In this document: positions 43,674 through 55,410 of the stretch, one piece after another
Layout of the letters: each line of letters starts with the position of its first letter
How positions within the stretch are numbered: the first letter of the stretch is position 1
Assembly (NCBI GenBank): GCA_039881145.1
Contig: JAYKKI010000009.1
Coordinates: forward strand, 7,350,501 to 7,414,500
Direction of reading: 5' to 3'
Length of the DNA: 64,000 bases
DNA from: Druceiella hillmani
Taxonomy: Eukaryota > Arthropoda > Insecta > Lepidoptera > Hepialidae
Made by a program: the position numbers and the translations under genes
The notes under the pieces: generated by a model
Databases searched by the model: none
Seen by the model: only the letters and a program-made list of their open reading frames with translations
What the model was told of the DNA's origin: nothing

Positions 43674-44754
43674 TTAGGTTGGCAACTTATAAACCCGCTA
43701 GTTTTATAAGTAGACGGTTAAAATTTTGTAAGTTGTCAATAAAATCAATCGTTAATTACATAAGCACCGTCGGTATTCAACACTTGTCGTCAATATTCGG
43801 GCAGAGCTAATACTCTGTCCTTGCAAGAATCTTTGGGTCTTTGATTAAAAATCCAGTGAAATTCGATTTTGATAAGACTTTCTTATTCAAATGTTTTATC
43901 ATGTAAATTATGAGACAAATAGCGAAACAGATAGTAATTAGATGGCGAAAGTTTAGTTTTGCTCGCTTTTTCATGTAAAAAATAAACTTTGTTTTGTTTT
44001 GAAGAAAGTTTAGCGGTGACTTTGCTCAGTTGTTTACAATAAATCTTATCTGTAATATTATTGTTAGCTGGAAAATGTTCCCAATGAATAACTGCATTTA
44101 TATCACATCATGCATTCAAAAGTATCCTTTGTCCAATATTACCATTTGGTCTAGGTACACCTTTTTCTCCAGATTCTAGCCACTGATGTTTACACTAAAA
44201 TTTAATATAAGTTACCCATTTTTCATCTCTTGTAACCAGATAATTAGCTCTCCTCTGAAGTTTAAAAGGTGTTAGCTCATGTGGTAGCTAAACGGAATAT
44301 TCCCACTCCTTCCTCAAAGCATGAAGTTTTTTTTTTCATTGCCGTATAAAAGCATAAATATAATTGTTTCAATAAAGGTTTTAAATTTTTCTAAATCAAT
44401 TGTAGGAGGTCGCTTTGGATAGGATTTATCAGACAGGTCGAAATTCACTTCCTTGAATCTTTGGAACCATTTATAGGATATGCCGTAGGAGGGCATACCT
44501 TCACTCATCGCTCTGTGTTTGCATGATGATCCGCTGGTTTTTCGCCTTAAATGACATTCATGAAAAAAGGGTCCTCTAAGTTCACTTCAAAGTATTTTCA
44601 TTTTTATTTTTTATTTTTTTCTTGCTGGTTTCCCCATTTCAAACTGAACGAATGCCGTACTCTTTATATACCCTACAAGAAATATTCTAGAAGCTTCAAT
44701 AACATTCCAAAAATCCGTCGAAAAAAGTGACGGGTTTATAAATTGTCAACCTAA
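43674..44754 (-). mobile_element. mariner (Tc1/mariner) element with TIRs and TA target duplication
   Basis: Terminal inverted repeats of about 24 bp begin TTAGGTTGGCAACTTATAAA at 43674 and, on the other strand, TTAGGTTGACAATTTATAAA at 44754, flanked by TA (43672-43673 and 44755-44756). At 1081 bp it is shorter than the usual 1.3 kb, so it is internally deleted as well as mutated. It lies within the piggyBac-like remnant, so it inserted later. Confidence 0.9.
43900..44660 (-). pseudogene. mariner transposase, degenerate
   Basis: The DNA-binding part gives SYGISYKWFQRFKEVNFDLS followed by DKSYPKRPPTID (about 44480-44390), the usual helix-turn-helix to linker. Then PHELTPFKLQRRANYL and VTRDEKWVTYIK (about 44275-44205), which holds the first catalytic Asp region, and WLESGEKGVPRP and AVIHWEHFPANN (about 44070). 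Several stops interrupt it and the C-terminal DD34D end was not found. Confidence 0.8.
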
Positions 44755-45294
44755 TACTTTAGGAAGTTGCTCTCCAATTATATTAGTAGTTGTAGATCCA
44801 GTAGGAATAGGTGGGTTTTTATTTCCAATATTTCGGTATTTTCCAACATACGTAACACTTTGCTACTTTTGTAATTCAAGAGATGATAAAGGCACATTAT
44901 CATCATATCTGCCACTTAGTTAAATGTCTGATTGAATGCTTTCTTCCTATGCTGCTGAGGTACATGGATTTTCCTCCTCTTCTGAAACCTCATCAAACTC
45001 TTTAAATTCTGATGCAGCTGTCTTTTGTAAGCGAGTAATACTTTTTAAAAACCTTCGTCAGTCAACATCTGCAAAACAATGTGATTAATATTTAAACATT
45101 GTTGACATCTTTAATCAAAATAAAATCATTTTCTAATCAATAAATTTTCCTACATACGATTTTTGTATTACGCGAATGGTTGCACGCGGTATTTAAGACC
45201 GCAAAAATAAATAACCTGCCACATTCAAATAAGTAACCTGACATGTGCTCTAGCGACAAATGTCAAATGAGTAGTCATTTGGCTTTCATTGTGC

Positions 45295-45326
45295 AGTAGT
45301 TTTCATTAGTAGTAATGAAAACTACT
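45295..45326. repeat. Perfect hairpin, 14-bp arms, 4-nt loop
   Basis: AGTAGTTTTCATTA, loop GTAG, TAATGAAAACTACT. Confidence 0.96.
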
Positions 45327-46035
45327 CCACCGTTTCGAAGCATTCACAATCGCGCAACGCGCGGTAGTCTATAATTTATTAAACACGGCTGAAATTGATT
45401 CGTTCGATCTCACAGACCACCCGCGGCGTACGGAAGGTTAATTTCATATACTTAAATATATATACAATAAAGGCCTTTGAGTAAATAAAATTATTATAAA
45501 TTAGTTACATATACTGTAACTGTTAGTAAACTTATAAAGTGTGTGTCGTTATGGTTCTAAAAATACAGATATATATATTATACAGTTTTCGTCCAAAAAA
45601 TATCAATTACCCCTTGTTGATATTCTATTTAAACACAGTGTCTTGCTGAGAAAGTTTAGAGTTATAAAAAAAATAATATCTTACAGAGTTGAAGCACAAT
45701 TACTGGATACGCAATGGACTTTTCACGTTATCCCGTAAGTGAGAACTCTAATGAGATTTTAGACTTTGTTTATTTTTTCAAGTTCCACAGCTTTTAAATC
45801 AACGTCGTAATTGTTAAACATTTTCTGACGGTATTATCATAGCCGCTGATTAATAAAAGAAAGAATCTGTCAATATTGCCAAAACTGTAACTGAATGACA
45901 CTAAATTTATCGATTATTCTAATATCGCCTAAATCATACGAGAATAATAGCCAAATATATCTGTTCGACAATAAGAAAGTTTTATTTTTTTACAAACGAC
46001 AAAATTTTTGCATAACCATTCCATTCCTGATTGCT

Positions 46036-46040
<5 letters not shown>

Positions 46041-46097
<57 letters not shown>
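46041..46097. repeat. (TA)n microsatellite
   Basis: 57 bp of uninterrupted TA. Confidence 0.97.
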
Positions 46098-46099
<2 letters not shown>

Positions 46100-49030
46100 A
46101 TAAATAAATTATTATTAGATATCCTTAGATATTAAATTAAAATATTGGCCATATTCTGTCTCTTGCTTTTAAATTATTTCCAAAAATTATTTCCAAAAAC
46201 ACGTTTTCAAATATTTAAAGGAGAGGTTATAAACTCTACTTTTTGTTTATGTTTGTCTGTTTGCGCATTACGTAAAAACTACTAAACCTAATTTAATGGT
46301 TACTTTTCCCAATTTTCCTTAAATTGTAAAAACTCTAGTAGTAAGATCGAGTGCTTAAATTGATAAATAGAAATTGCCGAAAGTATTCAAAGCTTTTAAG
46401 TTTAAGCTTCAAGTTATGCTAAGTTATTTTTGTTATAAATGAAGGGTTCTTTTGAGGTAAAAACTATAGTTATAGTACCTTGTTACTATAGAAAACTTCA
46501 GTGAAAAATAAATAATGGTCGTGAGCGAAATCACAGCTACCGCTCAGTTTGGAGTTAAAATATTTTATAGGGCTCTCGCAAATGACACTTTCAGTAGCAA
46601 AATCATAGCAAAAGAATAATTAATTTAGGTGTAAATACTGGCTCTAGAAATATTTCTTTGTTGTGCATTAATGACAATAAAAAGACGGATACAAATGAAA
46701 ACGTTAGATGACGCAAAACGATAACAGTATGTGGGGATATTGGCCGCATTGCCTTCATCATTTCAATTCCAAATTTTCTATTGATGCAGATGTGCATATC
46801 AGAAAGTTTCACTTTAAACCTTTCCTTTTATCAAGTATCATTTTACTTTGTGTAGCACCGAGAAAATATCCATTCTGATACTAAAATTCTTCCTTCAATA
46901 TGCACATTTGAAGACCATCACTAAAAATTAAATAATTTTCTTTATTACCTTTTATACTTAGTTCCGATCTTCTGGCGAATTAAGTTAACAAGTGCACTTA
47001 TTTTTTAGGAATACTCTCAGTATTCCTAAAGTATGTATTTCTTTGTTTGTTTTTTAAAGTCAAACCGTTTAATTTATTTCGGTTTGTTTGAATGAAAGTT
47101 TATCACTTCGTTGTGTATAGTTGAGAAAGTTGATTACGTATCGTACTGTACACAACGATATACAAAGAAATTTTAACAATTTAATTGCTTGTTTTATTAC
47201 GTTTATTGGTAATGAATAAGGCGAAGAAATTAAATCATTTTAAAGGAAAGTGTTTTTTTTTGCTACTTTTTCCAAATATCATTTATTCAATAATATTGAA
47301 ATAAATTAAATAACTGAATTATACCAGGAAAGCTCCTGGTACAAAAAAAAGGGTAATTTCCTACCATTTTCATCACATTCATGTAATAAATATATTTTAT
47401 TAATAGAGCCTAATATATTAGTCTGTTGAATATACTTGTGAATAGTTTTATTTTTTATGAAAATTGACCAGTGCTAGATTGTTTCTTTTGACCTATACCA
47501 AATTACACTTCAAAAAATGTAGTAGTTTAAAATTTTGACTAATTTTTTAAAAATGTTAATTGAGCGTGAAATTATGGTTAGTTCAGTGAGTACTTATTTT
47601 ACACACACCATCTCTACATATTGTGATTAATTTCCAAAACAATCTTAAATTTTCAGGAACAAAACTTTTAAGATTGTTTGAAAAAAAAATTGTCATTTAT
47701 TAATACATTTCTCCACAATCAGACTCAAAATTTTCACAACCTTCCTTATAATATTTAAATGGTTATTTTGCAAACATGGGAAAAACTGTACAAGCAAATC
47801 TTGAAACCAAACTTTCCTACCTGTATAATTAACAAAAACGTGGATATGTACCGTACTAAAAAAAAAACATGAGATTTGTTTTATTTTAATTATAAATAAA
47901 GTTTGTTTCTGTCGTCTAATAGCTGAAAATGTTTAAGAAATTTGATGAAATGAATAATATATGTGCGTGAATAACTAATGTCTAATAATGAGGTGATTAT
48001 TAACTAATAAAAACCTCAAAAGTGCGAAATACAATTTCGCGGTGGAGGTTTCTAACCATGTGTTCTAATTCATTTGATTTGTACAGTTAATAAAATATGT
48101 CGAGTTTAAATATTTGCGTAAAGCCATATATCAACATATTCATAACGTTAGAACACTGGTTGCTAATAAGATGCAAAATATTGATATAAGGATTCAAAGA
48201 AAACTAACAAAGCCTAACTAAATTGTCTTTTTTCTTTTAAAGTAGCATAAGCGAGATTTTTTTTGAAATGTTTTTATTTACTCATACCAGAAATAAGAAC
48301 ATATGTTTTTGTAAAATTTTTTGCAAATAGCATGTTACAGAATAGAATGGAAATAATTTAAGAACTATATATCTATATGTAGCTTACGTCATCTTTGAGG
48401 ATAATTAGATACATACTATTACACATGTTAATTTCATGCAGATAAATCTTCGATCATTTCAAAGAAAATTGGGTCTGACTGAAACATAGACCAGAAGAGG
48501 AGTTTCACTTTGACAATGACCACTCTAAAAAAGAACTAAGATTCAGTTATGTAAAAATTTCTTATACTTATTTATAGTCAAAATTGGCAGCAAATGTTAA
48601 TTTATTATATATTACTGTCTTGGAATTTCAATTTTATTTTCGTTATAAAAAAAACCATTAGGAAACATTTTCATTTTAATTAATTATACTCACCCTATCC
48701 TATTGAAGATTTTAGCTATTTTTATTTTTAATGTAGAGGAGTTACGTTTGTTTTCTTTAATATTTATAATGTTTAATTAATATTGTTTTTCTTTAATATT
48801 TATAATTCATTAATATTGTTATAAATTTATGTGATCTTATGAATAATATTTTATTAATATTAGTTATCTTTAAATTATCTTCACAACAGTTGTGTACTCA
48901 AAAGGTCATCAATAACATTACGTATTCTGATAGGCGGAGAGTCAATCATGTTTACCTAGCTGCTTCAAATCGTATCTGAAATATACAAAAACATGCGATA
49001 CTTACGGTTGGTGCGTTCTATAAATTTAAA
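46098..49030. other. Intergenic, no gene recognised
   Basis: AT-rich. A 12-bp-arm hairpin (TTTAGGAATACT, CTC, AGTATTCCTAAA) lies at 47004-47030. A short tandem of TTTTTCTTTAATATTTATAAT-like strings lies at 48755-48805. No protein-like frame. Confidence 0.6.
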
Positions 49031-49039
49031 GTTGTTTGG

Positions 49040-49262
49040 CGAGGATTGAAAAGAGCTATGCTCGGACTATCTCAGAAGAATAAAATATAAATTGAGGAAG
49101 TTCGAGAGAGAAATAAAGTAGTACTAGCGCTTATCTTAGTAAACTAAATTGGAAATGGTAGAAAATCAATGCAGAATGCAGAATCGGATACCTAAAAGGG
49201 CTGAAAACATAAAAAGTCTGGGAGAGGCGGCTGGATACAAAAGGGGAAAGACCATGTGTGAC
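49040..49262 (+). mobile_element. Non-LTR retrotransposon C-terminal fragment
   Basis: The frame gives RAMLGLSQKNKI-stop-IEEVRERNKVV, resembling the R.MLGIS..D.IRNEEIR.RT.V motif at the C-terminus of RTE/BovB-type and related ORFs, then GEAAGYKRGKT in another frame. Stops are present. No other part of an element is visible nearby. Confidence 0.5.
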
Positions 49263-50272
49263 CATTTCTAAGATTTAGTGGTTTATACGTAGATTCAAGC
49301 TGGTAATAAATATATAAGGTGTTGGTTTATTTTACAAACATTTGCAATAATATTCCCGCCTTTTCCACCTGGGTTGTCTGGGAACCCGTAATATCCCCCC
49401 TTGTACAGAAGAGGAGACCTTCGAAGGTCCCCTAGTTGTGTTCCATTACTAACGTTTTCACCTAACCGGATTAAGATTTATCCGTTCACAATGAGCCATT
49501 TGAGACCCTCATCCTTTAAAATCTTTTAACGAACGCTCTAAATGAAACAAAGATCAGTCCTTTCTCAACCAAACCTTGCAACAATATGTACAATATCGGA
49601 ATATCAAGTATTTATCACATAATTAATTGTTTACGCATCGTATATCGTACACCACCAGCGTAAATAGACGCAGCCATAAAAAAATAAAAAGGACAGAATA
49701 AACAGTAATATTATGTCGCTTTCTCATATAGCAATTTCTGTCTTCATCTCTGTTGGCCGTGAAAGCAAGGTTGTGACGTGGACAGTGCGTGGATTTTGAA
49801 TAACGTAACGACGTATTTCTGTCATTACGAAATATTATAAAGTATTGTTAAACGGTGAAAATGTAATAGATATCATTATGAAAATTCCAATATAAATTAT
49901 CAATACTATGCGAAGCTGGTGCGATTGCTATTTACGTAAAGAATACATATGACCGATTGCTGTTTACGTAAAAAATACATATATCCCATGAATTATGCTG
50001 TGAATTTGATATAATGAGGCAAACTGGACTATCTTGATTATTCGTCCCGGTTTATTTTTATATTATATAGTTTGAAATTTCGAAGTAAAAGTCTAGAAAA
50101 GTTTTCCAAAATAAATCTGCGGCGCCACGCCGCGCAGGAGATGGCTTGTATCGATGAAGGAGGTCACAAAATAATTGAGGATCTGAAATTAGCTTCGTTT
50201 TGCGGCTGATAGAACCTTGTGGAAACATTCACCACGGTTCTTCGTAAATTCAGTTCTAATGGATTAAGTAAA
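49263..50272. other. Intergenic, GC-richer patches, unassigned
   Basis: The patch 49355-49450 (CCCGCCTTTTCCACCTGGG, GGAGACCTTCGAAGGTCCCC, the latter containing the palindrome GACCTTCGAAGGTC) and the patch 50120-50180 stand out in composition. A near-duplicate pair ACCGATTGCTGTTTACGTAAA / GCGATTGCTATTTACGTAAA lies at 49919-49975. Confidence 0.5.
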
Positions 50273-50315
50273 ATTATTGCGCTACTTAATCCATAGGATT
50301 AAGTAGCGAAATAAT
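50273..50315. repeat. Hairpin, 20-bp arms with one mismatch, 3-nt loop
   Basis: ATTATTGCGCTACTTAATCC, loop ATA, GGATTAAGTAGCGAAATAAT. Confidence 0.96.
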
Positions 50316-50384
50316 GCTAGTAAGAATTAAATTAATAATATTTGCTACCATAATTGTTACCATAATTGTACTGGTTTTCCTTGT

Positions 50385-51420
50385 TAGCCTTCCTCGTATT
50401 TTCCCGTATTTGTTGTCCCACATAGAGTTTATTCAACTATTGTCATAGTGAAGTTTATGTATACGTATTCAAATTGTGATGGGGATAATTTATTATGAAT
50501 ATATGTTAACTTCGCGATGATGTGCTTAATGAGGGCTGTTAGAATTAGCTGATTTTGGGAACAATTTTAATTCGTTCTGGCTGTTAGTGGTGACGGAAAT
50601 TAATTATCTCATTTAAGATGGAATGGAGACACTTTCATTACAAAATTAGATGAATAGAGACAATTTTCCGTGCATTAAATCAAGAATATTGTAAGACAAA
50701 TCTGTGTATTCTAAGTGAATTCTTGCAAGTATAATTATTACGATAATGAAATAAAAGGCAAGCAGGCAATTCTATTCACAATTCTCTTCATATAAACAAT
50801 GTCCGTAGTGACAACTTTGTGCACTGATTTATATATTGCTGCTTTTTTAAAATATAATATGATGGACATACAATTTTATCGATAACGATGGTTATAAAAC
50901 GTTGACATAAATATTATATTAAAAAATTAAAAATCTCATTATCAAAACAAATGTAAAGAGAATATAACAAAATATAATAAGTATTATTTTCTTTTCTTGA
51001 CCAAGCTCTATCAGGCGCTGCTTGTAAATTCCTCATTTATTCCAATTGCTCCTCAGTATTCGTTCCACCGTTAAGATATAAATAAATATTTAATAGCAAG
51101 TACCTAACAGCGAGTGAAATTTACTGATGAACGTGAAATTGATATTAGTTTGTTCATAGACTAGATTGGTAATACTTAAGAATTTCTTGAAAAATAATCA
51201 TAGTTTTTGTTAAGTTTTGAAATCAATTTAATAATTACACTCAATAAAAGAAAAACAAGTCTTCCATTTGAGGAATATTTTTAAAAAGCGTTGATAAGAA
51301 ATTATTTACATCTTGGATATAATTAATAAAGCTAAATATACATCAATAGATTTGCATTAATTTTTTTGACGTTTATATGTTTAGTGTAAACACTGGATAG
51401 TTTTTTACCTATAGCAAGAA
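50385..51420. repeat. Duplicated block iii, matches 13505-14523
   Basis: Same order and orientation as its partner. The foldback found at the end of the partner is absent here, so this copy shows the state before that insertion. Confidence 0.75.
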
Positions 51421-51620
51421 AATTATATTTTATTCAATCGAGTGAGGGTATTTAAAATTAACATTTCAAATTGTACAACAAGATAGTAGATTTCTCGACC
51501 TGCTATTTTTCATAAATTTGTTACTACTCATTTTTAATTTATTTTTAGGTTAATAAAAACCAGTAGACAGAAAATACAAAAATTGATTGAAAAATAATTA
51601 GGTACATAACCTAATGAATG

Positions 51621-51679
51621 CTTGAAAATTTAATGGCAGATATATAATGGATGTATATATCTGCCATAAACTTTTCAAG
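51621..51679. repeat. Imperfect hairpin, about 26-bp arms
   Basis: CTTGAAAATTTAATGGCAGA on the left pairs with TCTGCCATAAACTTTTCAAG on the right. Confidence 0.9.
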
Positions 51680-51974
51680 TGTTTATATATGGTAAATTGT
51701 TACATATTGATTGTGTTCTGCATAAGTATATAATTTCTTATGCGAAATGTCGTTTTATAAACTATTTTGTCTTGATAAATAAACTGTTGGTAAATAAACA
51801 TTTTACTTAACATAAACTAATGTAACACGAATATAATATTTCATTTTTACTTGACAGTGAAGGAAAAGTTTAATATCGATAATGATTAACCAAGAACTAA
51901 TGTAAAGATCGTAACTTACAGTGAAACTTACAAAACAGCTTTATAAAAATAATAAAGGCAATAAAACTGTAAAC

Positions 51975-53395
51975 TACTATTTACTGCTTTCTTCGTCTTT
52001 TCTGCAGTTGTTTTCATAATAATTTCTTTTGGAGAAAATAACCATTATATAACAGAAAATAGATTATACATATTTATTTTAGACGACTAATTCAATAAAA
52101 AATACATAAGAATCATATAACTACCGCTGCACATATAGATATATTTAATTTTTGTATGTAATATTTACTTTTGTGGTATGATTATTTTCCCTATATGGAA
52201 GCGCACGATGTTTAAGACTCCTATACTTTTTAATCAACGATCAAATGCTAATTCTACAATCATTGGCATATAACGCCCCAAGTAATTCAAAACTACTGAC
52301 CACTTCATATAACTTCGATAATATGTTTTCATAAAAATTCCAGCATTAATTTATCTTTTCTAATTATAATAGGAAATAAAGAGATAAGAATGAATAATAA
52401 ATAATATTATTTAAGTAAACCGATTTACATTGATTTATTTTTAGGGTTTGGTATCACAAAAGGAAAACCGTCTCTCGGTTTGTCACAATCGTTTTTGTTA
52501 CAAACGTATGTAAAAATTTGAAGTTTATTATTGTAATGAGACATTGACATACATATTTTTTCATAGTTTACTACCAAACATATCTGTATTGAAATCTTAA
52601 AGAGAACAGATAAAGCAATTGAGTTTTTTAATATATACAGATATAGCAATTCAGTTTTTCAATATATAAGTTATGTAGTGTGGAATTATTCAATATGGAA
52701 TCTAATAACGTAGCTTTTTCCATTTCTCAATAAGTAAAAGTCTCTATTTTTCAGTACATCAATATGAAAACATATTGATCTGAAGTAAAATTCCTTTCTT
52801 TGCTGTGGAACTTTTTCATTTTTAATATAATATTTTTGTCTGACACATACGGAGGAACAACATTATTTCATCATAGTTAAATATGTGATGGTATTTTTAA
52901 TTTTTCAGTAAATCATATAGAATGTACACTTGCATATTCTATATGAAATTTTCAGATAACTATCTTGTTCCTCTATTTAAATTTCTGAAGCTATCCTTAA
53001 TAGTTCTAATGATTTTTTTAAAATTTCAGTTATGATCAATTCCAGTTCTGTGCACTTTTTGAGCTAGTTTATGTACATTTTCCCCTTATTTTTTATATTA
53101 TATGATCCATGTTTTGTAAAAAGTTTGATCCATTTCTCAAAATCTTATAAAAATAATGAGTTTCCATTATGTATTCTCCGTATTCCATACGGAGAATACA
53201 TAATGGAAATCCAGAATTGAAAGCCAATATGTTTTTCTTCAATTTCTACTATTAATAATAATACAAATTATTAGAGAGAATAACAGAAATAACATAAATA
53301 TCACAAAATAAGCAATCAACAGAAATAGGGAATGGGTAAGGGCATAGAGTGTGCTGGTGTATCTTGTGTATTTTATTTCTTTCGGTTTCAAGTTG
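51975..53395. repeat. Duplicated block iv, matches segments of 16440-16990
   Basis: Matching ends at 51980-52010 and 53280-53395, with a longer unmatched middle. The middle holds open frame 52425-52649 on the minus strand without a domain. Confidence 0.55.
53161..53209. repeat. Perfect hairpin, 23-bp arms, 3-nt loop
   Basis: TTTCCATTATGTATTCTCCG and TAT, loop TCC, then the exact reverse complement ending at 53209. Confidence 0.97.
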
Positions 53396-53869
53396 AAATG
53401 AAAGGAGAAGTATTGTTTTTGATGATGAAATTAAGTTGGATTAAATCTGATAATGAATATGGTAAAGCAGCCGTGAAGTATTTAGCCACTATTACGTAAC
53501 TAATGAACTATCAAGTCACCATTCTAGCATTTTTTTCATTAGTCTTCTTAATTTCACCTAATAAATGTATATTTTTCTAATAGTAAATTGACTATTTTAA
53601 GCTTTTTTATCTTTGCCAAAATCAATTATGGTTATCTATTCCATTGACTAAATTAAGAAATAACAAGGGATGCCAATTTTAAAGGGTCCATAAAAGTAGC
53701 TCGTTCACATATTACTAAAACAAAATAAACAAATCTCTTTAAATTATATAGACATGCATCTGTAAGAATAACAATAAAAATAATGAAAAAGATAACAAAT
53801 CTGAATTTTTAACTTGATTTCATTGCATTTTATCTGTATTTAGTACTTCTCGCTGCCTTCTTTTTGTAG

Positions 53870-54818
53870 ATGTATTGGAACTATTCTTGGAGGAAGAAAA
53901 ATAATCTGATTGTGAGTTTCAAAGTGATATCGACTCAGTATTTCAATGGGCTCTGAGCAACAAGCTACAGTTTAATGTGAGAAAATGCGCAGTAATGTAT
54001 TCCCGCTAAAATGTCACTTTGATGTAAAATTATGGGTTAAACGAAGTGCTAAATTTTAGTGAATCCGTGCTAAATTTCAGTGAGATTATTTACAATAATC
54101 CAATATTTCGCTATAATGATATTGAAACCTCTACACAAAGTCTACGGGATGGATTTATCATGCGACATTTTCAAGATTTTCATGACAGTGGGTGTTGTGA
54201 CCTAGTCAAATTCTTTGGCAACTCATTCAAGTCTCCGCAGGCAGCAACTTATATACTTACATTAGAGAAAATATTAAAAAAAATTAATAGATTTTTATAT
54301 TAAAAATAAACTGGTAAGTTCAAAATGTATGGGCTGGATGTAATTTATTTCAATAATGACAGAAATTGCTTTTGATCATGCATTTTTTTAATTATTAAAT
54401 AATTAGGTTGACAGTTCCTGGGTCTTGTGTTTGTCAAGGTTTTATACTCCTGACTATTACGTAAAAAAATGGAGTCATAGTTTATTTCATCTGTCTAGAG
54501 CTCGTACAAATACTACCAGGATTTATCAGTTTTTTACGTACTTATATTGCACAATGAAGTATTTCGAGGGGCTAATAATATGTTTCTGCTACGTTGACCG
54601 TTGTAGGAATGAGACTGTGGAGTTGCGTAATAATTTACGTTTAATAGTTAGTTAGTTTTATGGTTAATTTGAAATATTATGTGTTTTTTTCGGTTTAACT
54701 AATTATTAGTTACAGTATATGTACTGTAAACAGTTATTCTTTTAGTATTTGCCCAAACCAGCATTTCGGGATAACCCGTAAGTTCGACTTAGGTTTATTA
54801 TGAATAAATAAATAAATA
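53870..54818 (+). mobile_element. Jockey-type non-LTR retrotransposon, 3' end
   Basis: QSDIDSVFQWALSNKLQFNV followed by RKCAVMYSR (about 53913-53995) is the region after the RT active site in Jockey-like elements. GFIMRHFQDFHDSG and YILTLEKILKKINRFLY (54154-54300) fit the following thumb and linker. The sequence ends in repeated AATA units (about 54800-54818), the tail expected of target-primed insertion. 5'-truncated, with stops. Confidence 0.75.
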
Positions 54819-55190
54819 ATTTCATTCAATTAAGTTAAGTATCAAACAAGGAGGCTATCTAGACTAATTTAAAAAATTAAGTATTAAAGAATTTAAAAAA
54901 AATTAGAATTTGAAATTATGAACAAATGAAATAATCATTTCACGACAGTTGACATATAGAAAAACAAAATGAAGAAAATATTTATAACAAGATATATTAG
55001 GAAAAATAATTGAATTAACACTTATTTAGCACCCTTTTCTTCTTAATCACATTTTTTCAATATATCTTAGTAGCTTGGCTTAATAGCTTTTCTTAATAAT
55101 TGTGTTCACGCTGTTTAATAAGGGTGTACCAATAAAAATATTGCAACCAGAAATATGGCTACATTTAATGAATTGAAAAATACACAGCAG
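54819..55190. other. Intergenic, nothing recognised
   Basis: A-rich + strand, no feature. Confidence 0.55.
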
Positions 55191-55199
55191 ATATTTGTT

Positions 55200-55410
55200 A
55201 TATTTTGGTCCATGACAGTTTACCTTGTGCCAAATGTAATGCCTCCTAGCTCATGGAAAAGGTAATCATTGAAAATATTATCAATATGTAAATTTATTCT
55301 CACATTTTTAACTGATAAGGAGTGAATATAAGTATCGCCAGTTTGTCTCGTTCCCTATACTACCTTCATCACGATTACTGAATTTGGAAAAAGTCACAAA
55401 CTCGACTCTT
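55200..55410 (+). repeat. Duplicated block v, matches 22320-22540
   Basis: AGTTTACCTTGTGCCAAATG, TCATGGAAAAGGTAATCATTG and TACTACCTTCATCACGATTA align with the forward copy. No inverted partner was noticed downstream. Confidence 0.65.

Larger units (their letters stand above)
42455..45075 (-). mobile_element. piggyBac-like transposon remnant, split by a mariner
   Basis: Minus-strand fragments follow piggyBac transposase order. An acidic N-terminal part (EFKEFDEVSEEEENPC, about 45000) leads to DDNVPLSSLELQK. Then GEMLPAFCGK and IRQYIQSKPN in adjacent frames (about 43300-43240), where piggyBac has DE.LV.FRG...FR.YIPSKP. Then SCQLTTILFVEYNLRLICAI (about 43120), IEYNATKSGVDKVDELGCVY (about 42860) and VLFYTTINIRTI. 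The C-terminal exon-like piece YRYFKCGKHMCLE ends DSDDK-stop near 42465. Terminal repeats and TTAA sites are not identified. Confidence 0.7.
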
